The notes under the pieces: generated by a model | What the model saw: only the letters and a program-made list of their open reading frames with translations | The model's database searches: none | Told to the model about the DNA's origin: nothing | Part shown: positions 9,030-16,717 of the stretch, one piece after another | How the letters are laid out: the number at the start of each line of letters is the position of its first letter | Position numbering within the stretch: the first letter of the stretch is position 1 | Made by a program: the position numbers and the translations under genes | Assembly: GCA_024305105.1 (NCBI GenBank) | Contig: JAMWZA010000048.1 | Location: 1-33,520 of the forward strand | Direction of reading: 5' to 3' | DNA length: 33,520 nucleotides | DNA from: Marinoscillum sp. | GTDB lineage: Bacteria > Bacteroidota > Bacteroidia > Cytophagales > Cyclobacteriaceae

Positions 9030-10163
9030 GTGGAAGAGATTAATGCTTTAAAAAGACGTATTACAGGCGAATACTGCCAGGTGATTATCTATACCCAACA
9101 GGGGTTGGCAATCGATAGTTGCAATACCCTTTTTAACATTCCCAAAAACACACTCATCCAAAAATTGAAGAACTTTGAATCCATAGATTTCCAGGAAAAT
9201 GGTGTCAACTGGGTAGCAAATGATTTAGTAGAGATCGGGAGTTACCAAGAAGACATGAAATACGCTAAAATCATGCGGATTGGGAAAGTTTCGCACATAG
9301 AAGCTCAGCTAAAGTCTCGGCTGGATATTTTATCCGTATGGTTAAAATCAGATATCGGGAGACAAGGTGAAAATGTCGATAGCCCTTCTTTCAGGTTACT
9401 CAAGCAGTACTTCCAAAAAATAACCGAAGCATCTAGGGCGGAGCCTTATGAACAAGTACCCTTTAAGATAGAGCATGTCTTAGATGCAATTCATCACTGT
9501 TTTGGGAATCTGTTGTCTACTCAGCACACTACTCTTGAGCTCAAAACTAATTTTAGTTCCAAGTTTTTGATAGGCAATCGCATGGGGTTACTTAATGCGC
9601 TTTTGCAGGCTATTTATAAAGTTTTGGATGTTTCTAGTTTTGGTTCTGTGCAGGTACAGTTTGATTTTTCCCTGAAGAAATCATCGCTTTTTGTGCGCCT
9701 CAAAGGAGGTCAGGTTTCAGACTTACCAGAAACGCCAATGGGCTGGGTTCTTAATGGACTTGGACTCGAGTATCATATGGACTGTCAGATAGTGGGCTAT
9801 GAAGACATTGCTTCAGATAAACTACGCCTGACATCTGCCGAATTTCCATATCTGTTCAGTATTACAGGTGGAGATAGCACATTGGTAGAAGATATTTTAC
9901 ACACTATTTTAGACCAGGTAAGCTCAGATTTGGTCTTATTGGAGAAAGCGAGTGAAAATAAGAAGTGGGAAGATCTTGAGCGACTTACTCACAAACTGAA
10001 ACCAAATTTCACAAGTATTGAAAGGGTAGACTTGGCTGAAATGCTTCAGCAGATGGAGGAATACGCAATTAAAAAGAATCAAAACCGATTTACAGAAATA
10101 TTAGACACTTTTCTTCCAGTGGCCATAAAGTCAGTGGAAAAGCTTAAAAATTATCAATTATGA
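9030..10163 (+). CDS. Degenerate kinase-like protein with C-terminal HPt domain
   Basis: A 377-residue protein starting at GTG 9030; the first in-frame ATG is some 76 codons later, inside conserved-looking sequence. The N-terminal 90 residues resemble a PAS fold. The middle part (about 140-265) resembles a degraded HATPase domain: MGLLNALLQAIYKVLD sits where an N box would be, but the N box Asn and the G boxes are missing. There is no clear HisKA H-box. The C-terminal 100 residues match HPt, with His321 in LTHKLKPN (family pattern aHKLKg). It probably carries phosphate between the hybrid kinase and a receiver rather than making it. It overlaps the next receiver gene by 4 bp (ATGA), suggesting coupled translation. 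The HPt call is strong; the rest is moderate. Confidence 0.75.
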   Translation: MEEINALKRRITGEYCQVIIYTQQGLAIDSCNTLFNIPKNTLIQKLKNFESIDFQENGVNWVANDLVEIGSYQEDMKYAKIMRIGKVSHIEAQLKSRLDILSVWLKSDIGRQGENVDSPSFRLLKQYFQKITEASRAEPYEQVPFKIEHVLDAIHHCFGNLLSTQHTTLELKTNFSSKFLIGNRMGLLNALLQAIYKVLDVSSFGSVQVQFDFSLKKSSLFVRLKGGQVSDLPETPMGWVLNGLGLEYHMDCQIVGYEDIASDKLRLTSAEFPYLFSITGGDSTLVEDILHTILDQVSSDLVLLEKASENKKWEDLERLTHKLKPNFTSIERVDLAEMLQQMEEYAIKKNQNRFTEILDTFLPVAIKSVEKLKNYQL

Positions 10164-10519
10164 CTACAACTTGTTTAATTATTGACGATGATGCTGGAGC
10201 TCGTTCCATTCTTAGAAGCCTCATCAAACTCGACCCAAGGCTAGAACTGGTAGGTGAAGAAGACGGTTCTACCAAGGGGGCCATGCACATTACTAAGAGC
10301 AAACCTGAGCTCATATTTTTGGATTTACAAATGCCTGGATTGGATGGCTATGAGATGCTGGAGGTTCTGGAATACATGCCCAGGATTATTATCTATTCTA
10401 CGGAAAGAGACTATAAATCTGAACTTTTCCTTGATAAAATTTCTGCGTACCTCTATAAGCCGGTAAAGGATTTCAACACGTTTAAAGAAGCTGTGGACAA
10501 AGCGTTGAAAATAAATTAA
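10160..10519 (+). CDS. Single-domain response regulator (receiver only)
   Basis: A 119-residue receiver domain with no output module. The acidic pocket is IIDDDAG at residues 7-13, the phospho-acceptor is Asp55 in LIFLDLQMPGLDG, the switch Ser/Thr lies in IIIYSTERD, and the conserved lysine is in YLYKPV. Its ATG overlaps the stop of the HPt protein (ATGA), and the LytTR regulator starts 9 bp after it, so the three are very likely one operon. Stand-alone receivers usually act by binding a partner protein or as a phosphate sink; the HPt protein is the natural phosphodonor. The domain call is certain; the target is unknown. Confidence 0.9.
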   Translation: MTTTCLIIDDDAGARSILRSLIKLDPRLELVGEEDGSTKGAMHITKSKPELIFLDLQMPGLDGYEMLEVLEYMPRIIIYSTERDYKSELFLDKISAYLYKPVKDFNTFKEAVDKALKIN

Positions 10520-10528
10520 CTTTAGTGC

Positions 10529-11227
10529 ATGGATAAAGTAAGTTGTATAGCCATTGATGATGATTTTGTAGCACTAAAGATTATCAGCTCATTAATCAAT
10601 CAGACCGAATTTCTTGAGCTCAAAGGAACATATAATGATGCAATAGAAGGAGCAAATGCCATTACGAAATTAAAGCCTCAAGTCGTTTTTTTGGATGTTC
10701 AAATGCCTGATTTGTCTGGAATGGATATTTTGAAAAACATGGAAAACCGACCAGAGGTTATTTTGGTCACCTCTCAGGGGAAGTTTGCTGTAGAAGCCTT
10801 TGAGTTTGATGTAACGGATTACTTGTTGAAGCCAATAGAAAACTATGGACGCTTTCTCAAAGCTGTCAATAAAGCAGTATCCAATCTGAAGAATGAGTCA
10901 TCAGTGGATGTGGAAGATAAAAAGTTGTTTGTCAAGTCAGACTCCTTGCTTGTGAGTTTAGATATAAGTTCGATTAACTATTTGGAAGCATATGGTGATT
11001 ACGTGAAGATTCATACAGATGAAAAAACACACATAGTGTATTCGAAATTTAAGAGCGTTGAAAATAAGCTTTCACCTAAGGAGTTTGTTCGGGTACACCG
11101 GTCATTTATGGTTCGCGTTGATAAAATCAGGAATATCGATCAGGCTAATTTGCAAATAGGGGAGAAAATTATACCAGTGAGCAATTCGTATAAAAGTGCA
11201 TTGCTGGACAGGATCAAGACCCTTTAA
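10529..11227 (+). CDS. LytTR-family response regulator
   Basis: A 232-residue transcription factor. The receiver (residues 1-120) has AIDDDF, Asp56 in VVFLDVQMPDLSG and the lysine in YLLKPI. The C-terminal LytTR DNA-binding domain (about 130-230) includes SINYLEAYGDYVKIH and EFVRVHRSFMV, typical motifs of LytTR regulators. It is the only recognisable DNA-binding output in the signalling cluster, so it is the best candidate for the final target of the phosphorelay. LytTR regulators often pair with membrane LytS/YehU-type kinases, but none is present here; the neighbours are HisKA-type kinases. Confidence 0.93.
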   Translation: MDKVSCIAIDDDFVALKIISSLINQTEFLELKGTYNDAIEGANAITKLKPQVVFLDVQMPDLSGMDILKNMENRPEVILVTSQGKFAVEAFEFDVTDYLLKPIENYGRFLKAVNKAVSNLKNESSVDVEDKKLFVKSDSLLVSLDISSINYLEAYGDYVKIHTDEKTHIVYSKFKSVENKLSPKEFVRVHRSFMVRVDKIRNIDQANLQIGEKIIPVSNSYKSALLDRIKTL

Positions 11228-11276
11228 GGTAATAGAGGGATTAGTACCATCAACCAAATAGTATTAAAGATGATAC

Positions 11277-12809
11277 ATGGAGGCTAAAGACATTTCTTCC
11301 AAACTTACAGCGCAGCTTATAAGAGAAGCTACAGAGCGAAAGCATGCAGAAGCACTGATCAATCTATTCGTAAAAAATGCCCCTGGTGCATTGGCGGTTG
11401 TTGACTCATCATATAATTACCAGGCCATTAGCGATAAGTGGTACGAGTATTTTGACTTGGGCCTTGACGATCTTATTGGGCAGTCCGTGTTAGACTTTTC
11501 TTCTTCATTAAAAAGCCCGGCCTGGAACGATCGCTTTCTAAGAGCGCTGGCCGGTGAGCATCTGAGAGGTGAAGATGAAAAGATTCAGGTGATAAATGGT
11601 ACGGATTATTGGATTGATTGGGAGCTTGTACCCTGGACGAATAAAGATTCTCAGGTGGCCGGGTTGGTCATATCTGTGGAGGTCTTGAATGAGAAGAAAC
11701 AGTTAGCTGATCAATTGGAGCAAACCAGTGAGGCTTTGAAAATGGCTATCCAATCAAGTGGTTTTGGTTTTTGGCAATGGGTGGAAACAACCGATGAACT
11801 GATTTGGGACGATGGAATGTATGCATTATTCGAGGTAGATCGTGAGCAGTTTACAGGTAAGGGCAGTTTCTTTATGCAATGTTTAGTTAGTGATGATCGT
11901 CCTGCTCTTGAAGAGGTTTTGGCTGATACTTTAAGCAAACGGGGAGAGTACCACATCAAATACATGATTAACACCCAGGCCGGCGTTAAAATCATCAAAG
12001 AGCATGGTAAGGTGTTTGAGGCAAACAGTCAGGTCAGAATGACTGGTATCTGTGAGGATATCACGGAGGAAGAGCGATTAAAACAAGATTTAGCACAGCT
12101 TAATCAAAATCTGGAGCAGAAAATCCAAGATCGGACAGAACAGCTGGAGCGCTCATACGAAGAAACCAGATCACTCACATACTCTTTGTCTCATGACCTA
12201 CGGGCTCCTTTAAGGGCTATCTCAGCCTATACCGAAGCGATTGCGGAAGATAATATGGTTCCGTTTGCTAAAGAAATCGAAGGATACTTTGGAAGAATAA
12301 AATCGAATTCTAAAAAAGCAATAGAACTTATCGATGACTTGTTGGCCTACAGTAGGGTAATTCATCAAAAACTTCAATTCGAAGAGCTGGACTCACGAGT
12401 GTTTCTAAAAGAAGTGATAAATGAAATTGGCGAAGAGGCAACTACTCGTGTGGAGTTAGGAGAAGTTCCCCACTTTTATGGAGATGCCACTACCCTTAAG
12501 CAGGCCTTTCTAAACATTCTGGATAATGCCTTGAAATTTAGCAGTGAAGATGTGGTGATTTATGGAGAACATAAGTCTGGAAGTGTTTGTGTGCATGTAC
12601 AAGACCAGGGTATTGGTATTGCTACAGAGGATCAGGATAAAATATTCGAGGTGTTCAGAAAGCTAAATCCTGACGATGAATACGAAGGCTCCGGTATCGG
12701 TTTGTCTTTGAGTAAGCGTATATTGGAGATAAACAATGGACAGATCGTTCTGAAGTCTAATTCAGCGAAAGGGTCTACGTTTACCCTTGTACTTCCACAA
12801 CCTTCCTGA
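11277..12809 (+). CDS. PAS-PAS sensor histidine kinase, phytochrome-type
   Basis: A 510-residue cytoplasmic kinase. PAS 1 lies at about residues 22-140 (NAPGALAVVDSSYNYQAIS) and PAS 2 at 150-270 (GFGFWQWVETTDELIWDD), ending in GICEDITEEERLKQD. A coiled coil of about 35 residues (LNQNLEQKIQDRTEQLERSY) follows. The HisKA acceptor is His306 in YSLSHDLRAPLRAIS, and HATPase_c (385-508) has NILDNALKFS, DQGIGI and GSGIGLSLSK. There are no transmembrane segments and no receiver, so it must pass phosphate to a separate receiver such as one of the neighbouring stand-alone ones. It begins 49 bp after the LytTR gene and ends in a hairpin that may terminate the transcript. Confidence 0.92.
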   Translation: MEAKDISSKLTAQLIREATERKHAEALINLFVKNAPGALAVVDSSYNYQAISDKWYEYFDLGLDDLIGQSVLDFSSSLKSPAWNDRFLRALAGEHLRGEDEKIQVINGTDYWIDWELVPWTNKDSQVAGLVISVEVLNEKKQLADQLEQTSEALKMAIQSSGFGFWQWVETTDELIWDDGMYALFEVDREQFTGKGSFFMQCLVSDDRPALEEVLADTLSKRGEYHIKYMINTQAGVKIIKEHGKVFEANSQVRMTGICEDITEEERLKQDLAQLNQNLEQKIQDRTEQLERSYEETRSLTYSLSHDLRAPLRAISAYTEAIAEDNMVPFAKEIEGYFGRIKSNSKKAIELIDDLLAYSRVIHQKLQFEELDSRVFLKEVINEIGEEATTRVELGEVPHFYGDATTLKQAFLNILDNALKFSSEDVVIYGEHKSGSVCVHVQDQGIGIATEDQDKIFEVFRKLNPDDEYEGSGIGLSLSKRILEINNGQIVLKSNSAKGSTFTLVLPQPS

Positions 12810-12829
12810 CTGGTTCGGCCTAACCAGTC
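12808..12829 (+). terminator. Hairpin at end of kinase gene
   Basis: A perfect 8-bp stem, GACTGGTT and AACCAGTC, with a 6-base loop, starts inside the stop codon of the kinase gene. It lacks a strong T-run, so it may be a weak terminator or an mRNA 3'-end stabiliser. Confidence 0.45.
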
Positions 12830-13010
12830 TCTTACTCTGGATAAGCCTAAAGAGTACTGCTCTTAAAGAGCATGAGCCCTGGTTAACTCAATGTAAAATT
12901 AGATACAATTAACGAGCCTTTTAAGTAATGAGCGGATCATTGAAATCAACCAGACCAGTTTTCATCACCTTTTTTGTCTCATGGTTGTCGGTCTGATTGT
13001 AAGTGCTGAC

Positions 13011-13190
13011 ACGTTACTTTTGGGTGCCTCTTCGAGATCACTTGATGCTTTCCATACATTGGTAGGTTCCCAGATTAATCCACGGATGCGAATTGGTTAG
13101 GCTTATGATTTTACAGGGTCAGATTTAAATCAGGGTGCAAGAGGTTCTCATGAAATTATGATAAATTATAGACTGGTGATTGTTAGGTAA
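13011..13190 (+). pseudogene. C-terminal relic of a PorP/SprF-family membrane protein
   Basis: The plus-strand frame starting near 13011 reads TLLLGASSRSLDAFHTLVG, then SQINPRMRIG, a TAG stop at 13098-13100, and without any frame change AYDFTGSDLNQGARGSHEIM, INYRL and a stop at 13188-13190. PorP/SprF proteins end in a similar pattern: xGASYRxGDAxxALVGxQINPxxRIGYxYDFTxSDL, then a Gly-rich turn and SHEIMLxY. The TAG falls where that family usually has Tyr. Sequence upstream (12830-13010) has no matching N-terminal part. PorP/SprF proteins are outer-membrane components linked to type IX secretion and gliding in Bacteroidota. This copy is clearly dead. The family call rests on motif memory, not a search. 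Confidence 0.6.
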
Positions 13191-13235
13191 CGAACTGTGA
13201 CTCCCAGGAATTTCTAATGTCAAAAATGAATAGAA

Positions 13236-15590
13236 TTGAATAGTCGATTATTTAAGGGATATAGAATTAAGTCAGCAATAACCATGATTATTGCTGCCTT
13301 TGTCATGTTAGGGTGGTTCTTGGAAATACCTATCCTCACCAGGTTAAATGAAGCTTTCCCCTCTATGAAGTTTAATACTGCCCTCTCGTTTTTTCTGATG
13401 GGCTTAACCATGTGGTTTTATCAGCATAGGGTCAGATATCTATTAGTGATAATTGTTTGCATCTTGGGGATTTCATCAATGTTCCAAAGCATTTTAGGAG
13501 TCGATCTTTTCCTGGAGGAGCTTTTTGTAGAAGACTTCATTGAAAATAGCGGTTTGATGTCATCGGCTACCGCTATTTGTTTTTTGTTGATGTCGGTTGG
13601 TTGGATAATTCGTGACTCTGAGAATCGTAAGACCATTCAGGCAGCACACCTTTTATTCAATACTGTATCGATCATTTCTTTTTTATCACTAATTGGTTAT
13701 ACCTTCGGAATTGAAACAAGCGATAGACTGGAGTTTATGTCAAGCATGGCGCTGCATACGTCAGTGTTGTTTATCGTGATCTCTACGGGTTCGTTGTTAC
13801 CTTTTGTCAATGTTGGAATTTCCAAGATATTCATTGGTGCCAATTCGGGAAGTAAGCTGGCCAAGAAAATGTACTTGCTACTCATTTTGGCAGTGCTTTT
13901 TGTAGGATTTGGTGTAGTGCGGCTGGCAAGAGCTGGTCTTGTTTCATTAGAGGGGAGTATTACGCTCACGGGCGTTTTGATATTAGTAGTTTCATTAATA
14001 GGCGTGACACTTATCGCTTTTCAACTGTTTCGAGAAGAGGAGGTAAGAACCAGCTTGGAGCATAAATTGAAACGAATCAACACTGAATTAGAAACTCAAG
14101 TAGAAAAACGAACAAAAGAACTTAAGGAAACAGTCGATTTACTTAATCGAACCAACGATTCCGCGAAGATTGGTTATTGGACTTTGGATGTGAATACGCA
14201 CGAAGTGAGCTGGTCCGCAGTGACCAGAACGATACATGAAGTAGATAGCTCTTTTGTTCCAGATTACAGTACTGGCGTACAGTTTTATAAAAGTGAGAAA
14301 GATAAACAGGACATAACCAATGCCGTAACCAAAGCTGCCAATCAGGGAGTGTCATGGGATCTGGAGTTAGAAATCATCACAGCTCAAGGTAACGTAAAAT
14401 GGGTTCGCACCATTGGTTTTGCTGAACATGATTCAGCGGGAAATTGTGTAAAAATAGCAGGTACGTTTCAGGACATTCATGAACGGAAAATGGCCGAAAT
14501 TAAGCTATCAGAAGAGCGTCAATTCTTGCAGTTGGCGATTGATACTATCCCTGTCAATGTTTATGCCAAGGATTTGGAATCCAGAAAAACGTTAGTCAAT
14601 AAACAGGAATTAGAATTGCTTGGCGTAAGCAACGTGGAAGATGTTTTGGGTAAAAATGATTTTGACCTGTACCCGGAAGAATCGGCAAAAATATCCCGCG
14701 CAGAAGATCTTAAGGTTTTTGAAACGGGGGAATCTTATGAGTCTGAAGAAACATCTATACAATTCTCGGACGGGAGGCAAGAGTGGTTCATTACATCTAA
14801 AATTCCATTCAAGGATTTTCAAGGCGTTGTTAAAGGATTGATTGGCGTATCTGTAAACATTACTGAGCGGAAGAAGCTTGAATACAAATTACAAAATTAT
14901 GCCATTTTAGAGGCTAAGGCCAAAGAAATGGAACAGCTCGCTTATATAGCATCTCATGATTTGAAGGAGCCTTTACTCACAGTAAAGGCTTATATATCTG
15001 AACTTTTTGCGGATTTTGGTCATCAACTGGATGGTGAAGCCAGGTATTTTCAAAAGACGATTGAAAAAGGGATTGATCGAATGCAAACGCTGGTTGATGG
15101 GTTGTTGGATTATTCCAGAGCCAGCGCCAGAGAGGAATTGAAAGTAATCAATGTGAGAGAACTCTTAGGTGAAGTTTGCGAAAGCTTGAGCCAAACCATC
15201 GAAGCTTCCGGGGCAATTATCCAGAAGGATTTTGAATTGCCTGATATTAAGTGTTACCCGATAAAGCTCAGATCACTCTTTCAAAACCTGATTAGTAACG
15301 GGATAAAATATCAAGATGAGCAAACACCGAAAATTCAGGTTTCTGCTGAGCAGTTTGATGAATATTGGCAGTTTTGTATTGCTGATAATGGTATTGGGAT
15401 TGAATCGCAGTATTATGATCAAATATTTTCTATGTTTAAGAGACTCCATTCCAGACATGAGTATGAGGGCACTGGGATTGGCTTAGCACAGTGTCAAAAA
15501 ATTGTAGAGTTTCATAATGGCAAGATTTGGGTGGAATCCGTAAAAGGAAAAGGAAGCAATTTTTATTTCACTATAGCAAAAGACTTATGA
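13236..15590 (+). CDS. Membrane-bound PAS-PAS sensor histidine kinase
   Basis: A 784-residue kinase with about eight hydrophobic segments in the first 265 residues, including FPSMKFNTALSFFLMG, a segment seen in several uncharacterised membrane sensor modules. A coiled coil (LEHKLKRINTELETQVEKRT) leads into PAS 1 (about 308-425) and PAS 2 (about 430-548). HisKA has His574 in AYIASHDLKEPLLTV. HATPase_c (675-784) has NLISNGIKYQ, DNGIGI and GTGIGLAQC. No ATG fits the full membrane module: an in-frame TGA lies just upstream (13227-13229), leaving TTG 13236 as the start; ATG 13284 would trim the first helix. It overlaps the following receiver by 4 bp, which suggests that receiver is its partner. 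Confidence 0.88.
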   Translation: MNSRLFKGYRIKSAITMIIAAFVMLGWFLEIPILTRLNEAFPSMKFNTALSFFLMGLTMWFYQHRVRYLLVIIVCILGISSMFQSILGVDLFLEELFVEDFIENSGLMSSATAICFLLMSVGWIIRDSENRKTIQAAHLLFNTVSIISFLSLIGYTFGIETSDRLEFMSSMALHTSVLFIVISTGSLLPFVNVGISKIFIGANSGSKLAKKMYLLLILAVLFVGFGVVRLARAGLVSLEGSITLTGVLILVVSLIGVTLIAFQLFREEEVRTSLEHKLKRINTELETQVEKRTKELKETVDLLNRTNDSAKIGYWTLDVNTHEVSWSAVTRTIHEVDSSFVPDYSTGVQFYKSEKDKQDITNAVTKAANQGVSWDLELEIITAQGNVKWVRTIGFAEHDSAGNCVKIAGTFQDIHERKMAEIKLSEERQFLQLAIDTIPVNVYAKDLESRKTLVNKQELELLGVSNVEDVLGKNDFDLYPEESAKISRAEDLKVFETGESYESEETSIQFSDGRQEWFITSKIPFKDFQGVVKGLIGVSVNITERKKLEYKLQNYAILEAKAKEMEQLAYIASHDLKEPLLTVKAYISELFADFGHQLDGEARYFQKTIEKGIDRMQTLVDGLLDYSRASAREELKVINVRELLGEVCESLSQTIEASGAIIQKDFELPDIKCYPIKLRSLFQNLISNGIKYQDEQTPKIQVSAEQFDEYWQFCIADNGIGIESQYYDQIFSMFKRLHSRHEYEGTGIGLAQCQKIVEFHNGKIWVESVKGKGSNFYFTIAKDL

Positions 15591-15979
15591 AAAAGCTTGA
15601 CTGTATTTTACTCGTTGATGATGATGAGGATTGTAATTTTTTTCATCGGCGTTTGATCAAGAAAATGGGCTGTGCCGAACGAATAGAAGAAGCAAAAAAT
15701 GGGCTTGAAGCTCTGGAGTTAATCAAAAGTGAACGAGCCTGTCCAATAGATATGATTTTGCTGGATATCAATATGCCAGTAATGGATGGCTGGACATTCT
15801 TAGCGGAATATGAAAAATTACCTCTGGAGAAACGCGCGTGCATAGTTGTGGTGATGCTCACCTCATCTGTTAATTCTGATGATGTCAACCATGCGCACTC
15901 TCAGAGTGTGGTTTCAGCATTTGTCAATAAATACTTGGATGAGTCCAGACTGAGAAGTTTAATTGAGAGTAAGTTTTAA
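15587..15979 (+). CDS. Rcp1-type single-domain response regulator
   Basis: A 130-residue receiver. I start it at ATG 15587, which overlaps the kinase stop (ATGA) and gives the usual beginning MKKLDCILLVDDDED. The phospho-acceptor is Asp60 in MILLDINMPVMDG, the switch Thr is in VVMLTSS, and the conserved lysine is in FVNKYLDE. In that last motif the Pro normally following the Lys is replaced by Tyr. Receivers of this type sit next to phytochrome-like or PAS kinases in many Bacteroidota and cyanobacteria and act through protein contacts. Its partner is most likely the kinase it overlaps. Confidence 0.9.
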   Translation: MKKLDCILLVDDDEDCNFFHRRLIKKMGCAERIEEAKNGLEALELIKSERACPIDMILLDINMPVMDGWTFLAEYEKLPLEKRACIVVVMLTSSVNSDDVNHAHSQSVVSAFVNKYLDESRLRSLIESKF

Positions 15980-16289
15980 TGCTACGATTGATAGTGGTAT
16001 TAGATTAATTTTTGACAAGAATTGATTTTTTGGTCGAAAGAGAAAAGACCATTATGGGGGACATAAAACGACTACACTGAGCTTAAATAGGCAGATAGCC
16101 TTCGAAATATCTTCCCAATTCCAGGCACTTTGTAATCATTCTCATATCAAAACAAACTCTTTGTCTTGAGTCCGAAATCACCGTGGAAGAGCTGAAAGCC
16201 TTTGGGCGAATGGTGAAGTTTGAAGGAGTTTGAATATCAAAATTCCTCAATGAGGCGACAGTTTAGTTAGATCGTCCGAATAAATTAAA
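15980..16289. other. Intergenic region, possible coding relic
   Basis: About 310 bp without an intact gene. A weak 5-bp hairpin (TGGTC/GACCA) lies near 16031-16051. On the plus strand at about 16165-16232 an open stretch reads LESEITVEELKAFGRMVKF and stops; this resembles the last helix of some receiver domains (VEELKAFG), but too little remains to name it. The region ends at the promoter/operator of the metal operon. Confidence 0.3.
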
Positions 16290-16304
16290 TGCAATACAGT
16301 TGCA
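16290..16304. promoter_or_regulatory. Fur/Zur-type operator 1
   Basis: TGCAA-TACAG-TTGCA is a perfect 5-5-5 palindrome, extended to 6-bp arms as ATGCAA and TTGCAT. It is the first of four sites with this pattern, all upstream of metal-related genes. It overlaps the proposed -33 element. Confidence 0.7.
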
Positions 16305-16330
16305 TAAATTAATGTTCATCAATATAATTG
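16299..16330 (+). promoter_or_regulatory. Candidate promoter of the metal operon
   Basis: GTTG at 16299-16302 and TATAATTG at 16323-16330 are 20 bp apart. This fits the Bacteroidota pattern TTTG-N19-21-TAnnTTTG with one mismatch in each element. Both elements are overlapped by a palindromic operator, as expected for a repressed promoter. The ATG of the MerC-like gene follows 18 bp later, so the leader would be very short. Confidence 0.45.
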
Positions 16331-16343
16331 CAACATAATTGCA
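16329..16343. promoter_or_regulatory. Fur/Zur-type operator 2
   Basis: TGCAA-CATAA-TTGCA is a perfect 5-5-5 palindrome, 5 bp before the start codon at 16349 and centred 39 bp from operator 1. It overlaps the end of the proposed -7 element. Confidence 0.72.
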
Positions 16344-16348
16344 TTTAT

Positions 16349-16717
16349 ATGATTTACATCAATCTTGATAAAGTAGGAGTTTGTACTTCCAGCGTCTGTG
16401 CGCTACACTGCATGCTCATGCCCTTTGTTTTGGTCAATGCCGGTTCATTGGGAGTTCTGGCCTTTTTGGGGAATCCAATCCTGGAATGGCTAGTTCTGGC
16501 GATGGTTCTGCTAGTCGGTATGGTGGCCATTTTACCCTCCTTCATGAAGCATAGAAAGGCCTACGTTCTGGTCTTATTCTTTTCTGGCTTATTGCTAATC
16601 ATCAATGCGGAGTTTGTTGAATTAATGGGAGCAAAAGTTTCCTTATCCGGTATTGGCGGGGCTTTGATGGCATATGCACACTATGAGAATTTGAAGCTCA
16701 GAACCTCGCGTTTATGA
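16349..16717 (+). CDS. MerC-domain membrane protein
   Basis: A 122-residue inner-membrane protein with about four hydrophobic helices. The N-terminal motif VCTSSVCALHC puts Cys12, Cys17, His20 and Cys21 at the start of the first helix, as in MerC-like proteins, which move or bind Hg(II) in mercury resistance. Without merA or merR nearby, a mercury role is unlikely; in Bacteroidota such genes are often found beside Fur-type regulators. ATG 16349 is preferred to an upstream in-frame TTG that lies inside operator 2. It is the first gene of a putative five-gene operon and overlaps the next gene by 4 bp. Metal transport or sensing is inferred, and zinc is the most likely metal. Confidence 0.8.
   Translation: MIYINLDKVGVCTSSVCALHCMLMPFVLVNAGSLGVLAFLGNPILEWLVLAMVLLVGMVAILPSFMKHRKAYVLVLFFSGLLLIINAEFVELMGAKVSLSGIGGALMAYAHYENLKLRTSRL

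Noticed and set aside
12928-12996. Small open frame beginning MSGSLKSTRP after the kinase gene
   Set aside because: Only about 22 codons, no ribosome-binding signal, and no similarity to known small proteins.
13011-13097. Cation diffusion facilitator fragment
   Set aside because: The SLDAFHTLV stretch first suggested a CDF helix, but the in-frame continuation after the TAG matches the PorP/SprF C-terminal pattern instead.
16349-16717. Mercury resistance operon
   Set aside because: The MerC-like gene has no merA, merR, merT or merP neighbour, and its operators and partners fit a Fur/Zur regulon better.
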